DNA of 5,298 bases from the NCBI GenBank assembly GCA_035942915.1, contig DASZCR010000226.1, positions 1 to 5,298 on the forward strand. Reading direction: 5' to 3'. The notes under the pieces were generated by a model that was given only the letters and a program-made list of their open reading frames with translations, was not told where the DNA came from and ran no database searches. The stretch comes from DASZCR01 sp035942915 (GTDB taxonomy: Bacteria; Acidobacteriota; Blastocatellia; Pyrinomonadales; Pyrinomonadaceae). Within the stretch, counting starts at the first letter, position 1; every line of letters begins with the position of its first letter. Of the stretch, positions 1 to 5,298 are shown piece by piece. The position numbers and the translations under genes were made by a program.

Positions 1-180
1 GAGGGCGCAGGCGCGGTGGCGCGGCGTCTGATGGAGATGGGGGTCGTCCCCGGCGCGCCCGTCCGCGTCATCAAACGCGCCCCGCTCGGCGACCCCTTGG
101 AGATACGCGTGCGCAACTATCATCTCGCCGTCCGCCGGAGCGAAGCGCAGACGATAACCGTAGTGATAAGTGACGAGTGA
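1..180 (+). CDS. feoA: FeoA-family ferrous iron transport protein, C-terminal part
   Basis: Frame 1 is open from the window edge to a TGA at 178-180 and gives 59 residues; the start lies outside. FeoA is a small cytosolic SH3-like protein thought to act with FeoB. Visible family hallmarks are the RLMEMGVVPGAPVRVI stretch (residues 9-24 of the visible part), then APLGDPLEIRVRNYHLAVRRSEAQTI, which is the classic end of the fold (GDP turn, then the LAxRRSEA strand and helix). A full FeoA is about 75-90 residues, so only some 20-30 residues are missing. It sits 104 bases upstream of feoB on the same strand, the standard feoAB order. The last few codons (VISDE and the stop) are made by the period-7 repeat starting at 162, so the natural C-terminus was probably just after the TITV strand. 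Assignment is firm; the full length is unknown. Confidence 0.93.
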   Translation, partial: EGAGAVARRLMEMGVVPGAPVRVIKRAPLGDPLEIRVRNYHLAVRRSEAQTITVVISDE

Positions 181-196
181 TAAGTGAAGAGTGAAA
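162..196 (+). repeat. Five-copy heptamer tandem array, consensus AGTGANN
   Basis: Five heptamers follow without gaps: AGTGATA (162), AGTGACG (169), AGTGATA (176), AGTGAAG (183) and AGTGAAA (190). AGTGA is invariant and the last two bases vary. The array begins inside the feoA coding end and runs into the feoA-feoB spacer. Because 7 is not a multiple of 3, successive TGA triplets fall in different frames, so all three + frames are closed within three units. Short heptameric repeats of this style are known in some cyanobacterial genomes; I infer that this is a comparable dispersed element here but cannot search the genome. Confidence 0.85.
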
Positions 197-275
197 GAAC
201 AGCTTCGCTCCTATCATTCATCACTCAGCAGGCATCACTGATTGTGCTCGCCAGAGGTCACTTGTCACTCGTCAC
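170..275 (+). repeat. Inverted repeat in the feoA-feoB spacer, built from the heptamer
   Basis: The 18 bases at 170-187 pair with the 18 bases at 258-275: 17 are perfect complements and the remaining pair (181 with 264) is a G-U wobble in RNA. The right arm is three inverted heptamers (GTGACNN read on the - strand). Between the arms, 213-240 holds further degraded copies on the - strand, for example AGTGATG twice. The transcript could fold into a long stem with a loop of about 70 bases that ends 9 bases before the feoB ATG. Whether it is a dead repeat, an RNA stabiliser or a modulator of feoB translation is open. Confidence 0.75.
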
Positions 276-284
276 AGTTCTCTT
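181..284 (+). other. feoA-feoB spacer
   Basis: This stretch is mostly repeat-derived sequence. I see no convincing sigma70 promoter, no Fur-like box and no purine-rich ribosome binding site just before the feoB ATG; the bases before it are pyrimidine-rich (cagttctctt). Co-transcription of feoB with feoA is the simplest reading. Confidence 0.5.
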
Positions 285-2519
285 ATGAAGACTCTTCTCG
301 AATCCCCCGAATCCCCTTCCCGCGTGGGCGTGCGCGAGGCCGTGACGCGCCCGTTGACGGTGGCGCTGGCGGGGAATCCTAACGCCGGCAAGACCAGTCT
401 CTTCAACGCCGTGACCGGTCTACGGCAGAAGGTCGCCAACTATCCGGGCGTGACGGTCGAGCGCAAAGAGGGCTTCTGGCAACTGTCCGACGGACATGAG
501 CCTGCGCGCGTCATCGACCTCCCCGGCCTCTACAGTCTCGAAGCCGCCTCGCTCGACGAGCGCATCGCACACGACGTACTCACGGGCAAGAACGCGGAGA
601 CGCCCGCGCCCGATGTGATTGTCGCCGTCGTCGATGCCACCAACCTCGAACGCAACCTCTATCTTGTCACGCAACTGTTGGAGATGAACCGTCCCGTCGT
701 CGTCGCTCTGACGATGGTGGACGTGGCCGAACGCAGCGGGATGACGGTTGACGCCGAAAGACTCGCGTCGGCGCTCGGCGTGCGCGTCGTGCCGGTCACT
801 GTGCGGACGGGTCGCGGCGTCGAAGAACTGGGGCGCGCTGTTCTGGCGGCGGCTGATGAGGAGGCAAGCGGCGCGCGTTGGAGTTTATCTGCGCAGGCCG
901 AGCGTGAACTGGCGCTGCTGGCGGCCGCAGACCACGACGACCGCGAGGCGGCGCTGCGCGACCTCTACGCAGAAGAGTTGCCGGAAGACTTAGAGCGGCG
1001 CGAGGCCGTCGGCGCGGCGCGTGCGCGTCTGGCGGAGGGCAATCCGCAGTGGTGGCAAGAGCCTCTGGTGGCGCGTTACGAGTGGATTGAGCGTGTCGCG
1101 GCGGGCGTCGTCAGCGGCGGCGAAAGGGAGCGCGTGCGGCCGAGCGCGACAGACCGCATCGACCGCTTCGTGACGCACAAAATCTTCGGCCCACTGATTC
1201 TCATCGCCGTCATGCTTCTGGTCTTTCAGACCATCTTCTCATGGGCGAGCGTGCCGATGGATTTGATTGATAAAGGCTTCGGCGCGTTCGGCGAGATGGT
1301 CAAGAGCCGTCTGCCGGAAGGGCTGCTGGCAGACTTGCTGACCGACGGTGTGATTGCAGGGGTCGGCGGTGTGCTCGTCTTCCTGCCGCAAATCCTGCTG
1401 CTGTTTTTCTTCATCTCGCTGCTGGAAGATAGCGGCTACATGGCGCGCGCCGCCTTCCTGATGGACAGGCTGATGCGCGGCGTCGGCTTACACGGCAAGG
1501 CGTTCATGCCGCTGCTGTCGAGTTTCGCCTGCGCGATTCCGGGCATCATGGCGACGCGCACCATCGAGAATCCGAAAGACCGTCTGGCGACGATTATGAT
1601 TGCGCCGTTCATGAGTTGTTCGGCGCGTCTGCCGGTCTATACGTTGATGATTGCGGCCTTCTTTTCGGGGCAGAAGGCGTTCGGCTTCGTCTCGGTCGGC
1701 GCGCTCATCATCCTCTCGATGTACGCGCTCGGCGTGACGGTCGCCATCATTGTCGCGTGGGTCTTGAAGCACACGATTCTGAAAGCGCCGCCGCCGCCGC
1801 TCGTCCTTGAACTGCCGCCCTACAGGATGCCGAACCCCGTCAACATCCTTCAGACGATGCGCTCGCGCGCGTGGCTGTTCGTCAAACGCGCCGGGACGGT
1901 CATCCTCGCTATCTCCATCCTGCTGTGGGCGCTCGTCACCTTCCCGCGCGAGGGTGCGCCGCAACTCGACCCGGAGACCGAATCCGAGGTTGCGCAATCG
2001 ACGCGCGAGACGGGTGTCGAGTCGAGGGGCGAGCCTGCGCCGGGGACGCACGCCGACCCTGCGAGCACGGATGCGGCGGGCGAGAAGATACGACACAGTT
2101 ACGCAGGTCAACTCGGCCACATCATCGAACCCGTGCTTACTCCGCTCGGCTTCGACTGGAAGATGGGCATCGGGCTTATCTCATCCTTCGCGGCGCGCGA
2201 GACGTTGGTTTCGACGCTGAGCATCGTCTACAACGTCGGCACGCCGGAGTCTGACGACCCTTCTCAGTCTTCGTCTCTGATTGAGGCGGTGCGTGAGGCG
2301 CGTCGGCCGGACGGCTCGCGCGCGTGGACGCCGTTGGTGGCCGTCTCGATGATGGTCTTTTTCGTGCTGGCCTGTCAGTGCATGTCAACGGTGGCAATCG
2401 TCCGGCGTGAGACGAACTCCTGGCGCTGGCCGCTCTTCATGGTGGGTTATATGCTCGTGCTGGCCTACGTCGCGTCGTTCGTCACTTATCAGGGCGGGCG
2501 GCTGCTCGGCTTCAGTTGA
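285..2519 (+). CDS. feoB: FeoB ferrous iron transporter with N-terminal G domain
   Basis: Inner-membrane Fe2+ importer, 744 residues, normal family length. The cytosolic G domain (about 24-190) shows G1 GNPNAGKT (30-37), the switch Thr in NYPGVTV (T57) and G3 DLPG (78-81). G4 reads TMVD (143-146) where NxxD is usual, and G5 (about 170-178, VTVRTGRG) lacks the usual SA. A helical GDI-type spacer (about 195-285) follows. The membrane part starts near 301. The Cys-containing gate motifs are FACAIPG (C416), MSCSARLPVY (C445) and CQC (C697, C699); RTIENPKDR follows the first gate. A hydrophilic acidic stretch at about 555-603 sits between a membrane helix and the conserved HSYAGQLGHIIEPV segment. 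The ATG at 285 has no clear ribosome binding site; downstream in-frame GTGs (V14, V16) are possible starts, and the conserved domain begins only at about residue 23. It follows feoA and is 12 bases from the small Cys-rich gene. Identity is certain; the exact start is not. Confidence 0.97.
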   Translation: MKTLLESPESPSRVGVREAVTRPLTVALAGNPNAGKTSLFNAVTGLRQKVANYPGVTVERKEGFWQLSDGHEPARVIDLPGLYSLEAASLDERIAHDVLTGKNAETPAPDVIVAVVDATNLERNLYLVTQLLEMNRPVVVALTMVDVAERSGMTVDAERLASALGVRVVPVTVRTGRGVEELGRAVLAAADEEASGARWSLSAQAERELALLAAADHDDREAALRDLYAEELPEDLERREAVGAARARLAEGNPQWWQEPLVARYEWIERVAAGVVSGGERERVRPSATDRIDRFVTHKIFGPLILIAVMLLVFQTIFSWASVPMDLIDKGFGAFGEMVKSRLPEGLLADLLTDGVIAGVGGVLVFLPQILLLFFFISLLEDSGYMARAAFLMDRLMRGVGLHGKAFMPLLSSFACAIPGIMATRTIENPKDRLATIMIAPFMSCSARLPVYTLMIAAFFSGQKAFGFVSVGALIILSMYALGVTVAIIVAWVLKHTILKAPPPPLVLELPPYRMPNPVNILQTMRSRAWLFVKRAGTVILAISILLWALVTFPREGAPQLDPETESEVAQSTRETGVESRGEPAPGTHADPASTDAAGEKIRHSYAGQLGHIIEPVLTPLGFDWKMGIGLISSFAARETLVSTLSIVYNVGTPESDDPSQSSSLIEAVREARRPDGSRAWTPLVAVSMMVFFVLACQCMSTVAIVRRETNSWRWPLFMVGYMLVLAYVASFVTYQGGRLLGFS

Positions 2520-2523
2520 GGTG
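2518..2523 (+). promoter_or_regulatory. Ribosome binding site of the Cys-rich small gene
   Basis: GAGGTG overlaps the feoB stop codon (TGA at 2517-2519) and lies 8 bases before the ATG at 2532. It supports that ATG over the GTG at 2523, which lies inside this element. The arrangement implies translational coupling to feoB. Confidence 0.6.
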
Positions 2524-2531
2524 TGCGGGAG

Positions 2532-2771
2532 ATGTTCGACTGGCAGACAATCGCGGTGGCGCTCATCATCATCGGCGCGTTCGTCTACGTGTTGCGACGC
2601 GGGCTGAAGCGTCTGCGCTCGTTTCGCGCGGCGGGAGCGGCGCGTGCTTCCGGCGCGACCGGCTGCGGCAGTTGCGGCGACAGCGTCGAACGCGAACAGG
2701 CGACGAAGAGCGCGCCGCTTCTGGTTCAAATCTCGACGCGGAGGACAGCGCCACGCGAGCGACGACGATGA
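2532..2771 (+). CDS. FeoB-associated Cys-rich small membrane protein
   Basis: 79 residues from the ATG at 2532. It begins MFDWQTIAVALIIIGAFVYV: a single membrane helix at about 5-21, followed by a basic run (RRGLKRLRSFR) that by the positive-inside rule puts the C-terminus in the cytosol. A flexible Ala/Gly/Ser linker leads to TGCGSCG, with C45 and C48 forming one CxxC, and then LLVQIS at 63-68. Position after feoB, the helix, the CxxC and the terminal LVQIS match the FeoB-associated Cys-rich membrane protein family, proposed to assist FeoB in place of FeoC; the role is not firmly established. The CxxC could bind iron or act in redox, which is inference. The last 11 residues are very Arg-rich (RRTAPRERRR), beyond the usual family end. 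It is followed by a terminator at 2802, so it is the last gene of the operon. Confidence 0.85.
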   Translation: MFDWQTIAVALIIIGAFVYVLRRGLKRLRSFRAAGAARASGATGCGSCGDSVEREQATKSAPLLVQISTRRTAPRERRR

Positions 2772-2801
2772 AGCTCCGACGCTTCGTTTGAGATGAGATG
2801 A

Positions 2802-2840
2802 AAAATGCCGCCAGCTTTCTTGCTGACGGCATTTTCTTTT
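2802..2840. terminator. Bidirectional intrinsic terminator between convergent genes
   Basis: The arms 2802-2815 (AAAATGCCGCCAGC) and 2822-2835 (GCTGACGGCATTTT) pair over 14 bases with one mismatch, around a 6-base loop. The rightward RNA ends in TTTTCTTTT and the leftward RNA in TTTTT after the GC core. It lies 30 bases after the small Cys-rich gene and 21 bases after the TonB gene stop, so it can serve both. Confidence 0.9.
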
Positions 2841-2856
2841 CGCAGGAGATGTTCGT

Positions 2857-4125
2857 TTAGAGCGCGAAGTTGAAGCTGAGGAAGCCGGAGACGCGGACGG
2901 GTTTTCCGTCGACGAGCGTCGGGCGGAACTTCCAGCGGCGCGCGGCGTCGGCAGCGGCCGATTGCAGTTGCATGGGGCCTTCTGTGCGCAGGACGGACTC
3001 GACCACGCCCTTCTCGTCAACCACCAGATAGACGGTCACGATGCCGGAGATGCGCGCCGTCTTGGCGATGGCCGGGTAACTGGGCGAAACCTTCTGCGTG
3101 GCGAGCGCCGAGAGTGCGCCGACCGCGACGGTCGTCCCGCCCTGAGCGGATTTCTCTTCCGTCGTGACGGCAGGCGTCTGCGTCTGTTTCTGTTTCGGCG
3201 CGGCGACCGTCTGCTTCTGAGCGGGCTTGGAGTTGTTGTTGGCAGACTTTTCGGCGGGCGCGGCGGCGGCAGTTGTGTTCGAGGTGTTCGTGGCCGGTGT
3301 CCTGCCGGGCGGGACGGATGCTGAAACAGGCGCGCCGACGGCGGGCGGCAATCCGCTGATGCTGGCGACGCGTGTCTCGGAGGCGACCAGACGCTGGCGC
3401 GCGTCTGCGACTTCGCGTTGCCACTGCTCGCGCTCGTTCTCCCCGCGCGCGAGCCTGAGACGCACTGTCGCGGCGTCTTCTAAGAGCGCCATCGCGTCAG
3501 GACTCTTGGCGTTTCTGTCTCGGCTGAGGTCGCGGTCGCGCACGGCGCGCGCCTGCTCGATGACCCGCTCCAACAGGCGGCGCAACTGTTCGAGGTCGCT
3601 CGCAGCCTCGCCCGGCAGTTCCGCGTCCGAGACGTTGATGCCGAAGGTGCGGTAGCGTTCGAGGTGTGTGCGGACGCTGTTGATGGTCTGCCCGGCGAGA
3701 GAGAAATAGGTGCGGTCGAGCGGTTGCGCGTCGGTCGTGTGCGCTTTGAAGGTCTCGTCGAGGAGCGCACCCGCCTTCGTGTAGTCGGGCATCTCGACGT
3801 AAATCCACATCAGCAGAATACTCGCCACGTCGCGCACGGACTTGTCCGCGCTCGTCGTACGCAGAGCCTCAAGTTCGCTGGCGGCGGCTCCCAATTTGCC
3901 GACGGCGGCAAGCGAACGCGCGCGCGCAATCCGGCGTTGCACGGCGTCCGGCTCCGGCTCGGTCGTCGCCGGAGCAGCGGCGGCGGCGGCTGATGCCTGC
4001 GTCTGTTCCTGCGTCTGCTGTACTTCCTGCGCGCGCAGGATACTTGCGAAAGCGACAACGCAAGCCAGCGCACACAAAATTTTGGAGGCCGCGCGCCCAA
4101 CGCGACCGAGAGGGATTCCCTTCAC
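2857..4125 (-). CDS. TonB C-terminal domain protein with signal peptide and helical region
   Basis: 422 residues from a GTG at 4125-4123, preceded by GGAG (4136-4133) with 7 bases of spacing. The upstream in-frame ATG at 4206 would add 27 residues unlike a signal peptide and lies in the promoter. Layout in GTG numbering: a signal peptide or N-terminal anchor at about 1-33 (basic KGIPLGRVGRAASK, then ILCALACVVAFASIL, then RAQ); an Ala/Gln/Pro-rich stretch at 34-60; Ala/Leu-rich helices at about 62-165, possibly TPR-like; a charged, probably coiled-coil region at about 172-250; a Pro/Thr/Gln/Lys linker at about 258-335; and a TonB C-terminal domain at 345-422. The last domain shows VSPSYPAIAK, GIVTVYLVVDEKGVV, RRWKFRPTLVDGKPV and a terminal FNFAL. 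TonB domains contact outer-membrane transporters or other partners in the periplasm. The His of the classical TonB helix is absent from the N-terminal segment, and no exbB/exbD is in view, so partner and substrate are unknown. Confidence 0.85.
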   Translation of the reverse strand: MKGIPLGRVGRAASKILCALACVVAFASILRAQEVQQTQEQTQASAAAAAAPATTEPEPDAVQRRIARARSLAAVGKLGAAASELEALRTTSADKSVRDVASILLMWIYVEMPDYTKAGALLDETFKAHTTDAQPLDRTYFSLAGQTINSVRTHLERYRTFGINVSDAELPGEAASDLEQLRRLLERVIEQARAVRDRDLSRDRNAKSPDAMALLEDAATVRLRLARGENEREQWQREVADARQRLVASETRVASISGLPPAVGAPVSASVPPGRTPATNTSNTTAAAAPAEKSANNNSKPAQKQTVAAPKQKQTQTPAVTTEEKSAQGGTTVAVGALSALATQKVSPSYPAIAKTARISGIVTVYLVVDEKGVVESVLRTEGPMQLQSAAADAARRWKFRPTLVDGKPVRVSGFLSFNFAL

Positions 4126-4132
4126 TGTCTCA

Positions 4133-4136
4133 CTCC
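4133..4136 (-). promoter_or_regulatory. Ribosome binding site deciding the GTG start of the TonB gene
   Basis: GGAG on the - strand ends 7 bases before the GTG at 4125-4123. A fitting signal peptide starts at that GTG. Confidence 0.7.
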
Positions 4137-4147
4137 ATAAATTCAAA

Positions 4148-4171
4148 AGCGAGCCTAAATCCAAGCTCGCT
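4148..4171 (-). promoter_or_regulatory. Hairpin in the TonB gene leader
   Basis: On the - strand, AGCGAGC (4171-4165) and GCTCGCT (4154-4148) are perfect complements around a 10-base loop, followed by TTTTG. It lies between the predicted transcription start (about 4191) and the ribosome binding site (4136). It resembles a weak terminator or attenuator, though four T's are few. Confidence 0.45.
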
Positions 4172-4198
4172 GCGGGGATAACATCCGAGGTTGGCGGC

Positions 4199-4228
4199 AT
4201 TATCACCCGTCCGACACAATTTTGACAA
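4199..4228 (-). promoter_or_regulatory. Sigma70-type promoter of the TonB gene
   Basis: On the - strand, TTGTCA (4228-4223, 5 of 6 to TTGACA) is followed after 18 bases by GATAAT (4204-4199, 5 of 6 to TATAAT). The predicted start near 4191 leaves a leader of about 65 bases before the GTG at 4125. This gives the gene its own promoter, separate from the upstream deaminase gene. Confidence 0.6.
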
Positions 4229-4337
4229 ACGGGGAAAGGAGTTTTCAGTAAATCGCAGACAGTTTTCGGTGCTCGTCCAGAGACGGATTTTTAACCGCTG
4301 ACCGCCTGCCGATAGCTAAACGCGCGCCTCTTTGATG
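4229..4337. other. Spacer between the mtaD-like stop and the TonB promoter
   Basis: Besides the paired direct repeats at 4240-4270 I see no gene, tRNA or strong hairpin here. The GC content is visibly lower than in the flanking genes, as expected for a regulatory spacer. Confidence 0.6.
4240..4270 (-). promoter_or_regulatory. Paired 10-base direct repeats upstream of the TonB promoter
   Basis: Read on the - strand, ACCGAAAACT (4270-4261) and ACTGAAAACT (4249-4240) differ at one base and are 21 bases apart, two turns of the helix. Eleven bases separate the second copy from the -35 box. This geometry suits a dimeric activator, such as a response regulator, on one face of the DNA. No regulator can be named from the sequence. 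Confidence 0.4.
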
Positions 4338-5298
4338 CTATCTGAGGCTGCGCGAGATGCGTTCGCGGAAGGCGCGTGCGCGTTGTTTGATGTCGGCCTC
4401 GTTGAGCGTCAGCAAGCGGCGGTCGCGCATCACGACGCGCCCCTCGATGACGACCGTCCGCACGTCCGACGCCTTCGTTGCATAGACGAGGTGCGAGTAG
4501 ATGTTGTAGCGCGGCGTCTGGTGCAGTTCGTCGAGGTCAACGACGACGAGGTCGGCGCGTTTGCCGGTCTCAAGCGAGCCGATTTCGCGTTCCATGTGCA
4601 GGGCGCGCGCGCTGCCGACGGTCGCCAGCGCAAATGCCTCTTCGGCCGAGACGACGCGCGGGTCGTTGGAACTGAGTTTGTGCAGTTTGGCCGCCGTGTC
4701 CATCTCCTGCCACATGTCGAGGTCGTTATTCGAGGCTGCGCCATCGGTGCCGAGGCCAAGCGCGACGCGCGACGCGAGCATCTTCGGCACGGGTGCGACG
4801 CCGGATGCCAGCTTCATGTTCGACTGCGGGTTATGCACCGCGCCGACGCCGAAATCCTTGAGGATGGCAATCTCGTCGTCGCTCAGGTGAACCGTGTGCG
4901 CGGCGACGACGCGGGCGTTCAGGAAACCGATGCGCGCCAGATATTGGACGGGGCGCGCGCCCTTCTGCGTCGTCAGGTCTGTCACCTCCTTACGCGTCTC
5001 TGCGACGTGTATGAGGATGGGAGCGCCCGTCCTGTCCGACAGTGCGCGGACGGCTCTGAGGTGTTCTTCGGAGACGGTGTAGGGCGCGTGCGGCGCAATC
5101 GCCGCCGTCACGAGCGCGTGCCCTTTCCACTTCGCTAGATATCGCTCGGTGTACTGCATCGCCTCGTTGAAGGTCTTGTTGTCGGCCACGGGAAAGTCAA
5201 TCACGGTTTCGCCCAAGAGGCCGCGCACTCCGGCGCGCGCCGTCTCGTCGGCGATGGCGTCCTCGAAGTAGTACATGTCGCAGTAGGTGGTCGTCCCG
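4338..5298 (-). CDS. mtaD: MTA/SAH deaminase-type amidohydrolase, N-terminus cut by window edge
   Basis: The frame is open from the window edge to a TAG at 4340-4338, about 319 residues visible. Residues upstream of the first visible Met (5276) read GTTTYCD and join to MYYFED, so that Met is internal and roughly 110-130 N-terminal residues, with the HxH metal motif, lie outside. Numbering from that Met, metal and catalytic motifs follow in family order: APHAPYT (H63), HVAET (H90, E93), AAHTVHL (H127), VHNPQSNMKLASG (H148) and GLGTDGAASNNDLDM (D178, metal). These fit 5'-methylthioadenosine/S-adenosylhomocysteine deaminase, a cytosolic zinc amidohydrolase that converts the adenine ring to hypoxanthine in SAM by-product salvage. 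The terminal GKRADLVVVDLD and VIEGRVVMRDRRL form the usual small beta domain. A related TrzA/AtzB-like deaminase of other specificity is the main alternative. I see no clear terminator between its stop and the TonB promoter. Confidence 0.9.
   Translation of the reverse strand, partial: GTTTYCDMYYFEDAIADETARAGVRGLLGETVIDFPVADNKTFNEAMQYTERYLAKWKGHALVTAAIAPHAPYTVSEEHLRAVRALSDRTGAPILIHVAETRKEVTDLTTQKGARPVQYLARIGFLNARVVAAHTVHLSDDEIAILKDFGVGAVHNPQSNMKLASGVAPVPKMLASRVALGLGTDGAASNNDLDMWQEMDTAAKLHKLSSNDPRVVSAEEAFALATVGSARALHMEREIGSLETGKRADLVVVDLDELHQTPRYNIYSHLVYATKASDVRTVVIEGRVVMRDRRLLTLNEADIKQRARAFRERISRSLR

Noticed and set aside
181..284. Heptamer array as a CRISPR or riboswitch
   Set aside because: Units are only 7 bases with no unique spacers, and no known riboswitch core is recognisable; the sequence is explained by short tandem and inverted repeats.
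1488..2120. 210-codon open frame on the - strand inside feoB
   Set aside because: Its product is Arg-rich low-complexity sequence with no recognisable domain, and it lies fully opposite conserved FeoB membrane segments. It is a typical antisense shadow in GC-rich DNA.
2523..2531. GTG at 2523 as the start of the small Cys-rich protein
   Set aside because: It lies within the likely ribosome binding site; the ATG at 2532 has better spacing and gives the usual family N-terminus (MFDWQTI).
2385..3020. 211-codon open frame on the - strand across the feoB end, the small Cys-rich gene and the terminator
   Set aside because: It crosses the bidirectional terminator and the ends of two well-supported genes, and its product is Arg/Ser-rich with no motif.
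4199..4228. Fur box overlapping the TonB promoter
   Set aside because: The region does not resemble the GATAATGATTATCATTATC consensus beyond the single GATAAT that forms the -10 box.
4222..4250. Perfect TTGACA on the + strand as a rightward promoter
   Set aside because: No acceptable -10 box lies at 16-18 bases, and there is no + strand gene downstream. The overlapping - strand boxes fit a real gene.
4332..5138. 268-codon open frame on the + strand opposite the deaminase gene
   Set aside because: The - strand frame carries all the amidohydrolase metal motifs in order; the + strand product shows no family features.

Overview
The window is GC-rich, gene-dense chromosomal DNA from a bacterium with an outer membrane, since a TonB-domain protein is present. 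The gene set is a FeoA/FeoB/small Cys-rich membrane protein operon, an export-signal protein with a helical region and a C-terminal TonB domain, and an MtaD-type deaminase. Together with the codon choice and the short period-7 intergenic repeats, this suggests Acidobacteriota, perhaps Blastocatellia/Pyrinomonadales. That placement is inference from protein style and no marker gene is present. I see no mobile element, CRISPR array, tRNA or rRNA.

Left half (1-2850, + strand): a ferrous-iron uptake operon. The C-terminal part of FeoA (1-180) is followed by about 100 bases carrying a period-7 repeat with inverted arms. Next come full-length FeoB (285-2519) and, 12 bases later, a 79-residue FeoB-associated protein with one membrane helix and a CxxC motif (2532-2771). 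FeoB would move Fe2+ through the inner membrane; FeoA and the small protein are probable accessory factors. A strong hairpin with T-runs on both sides (2802-2840) can end transcription from both directions.

Right half (2857-5298, - strand): a TonB-domain gene converges on the feo operon. I place its start at a GTG at 4125, behind a good ribosome binding site, rather than at the upstream ATG at 4206, because that ATG overlaps the -10 box of a good sigma70-type promoter (4199-4228). Upstream of the -35 box are two near-identical 10-base direct repeats 21 bases apart, a plausible activator site. The leader between promoter and GTG holds a hairpin. Farther right, an MTA/SAH deaminase (mtaD-like) runs in the same direction as the TonB gene and leaves the window through its N-terminal part.

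Functional link: Feo (inner-membrane Fe2+ import) and a TonB-type protein (usually powering outer-membrane uptake) face each other, but shared iron control is not demonstrated; I see no convincing Fur box. The deaminase belongs to S-adenosylmethionine by-product salvage and looks unrelated. The most unusual points are the repeat that supplies the feoA stop codon, the altered G4/G5 nucleotide-specificity motifs of FeoB, and the paired direct repeats at the tonB promoter. I do not see a wholly new system here.
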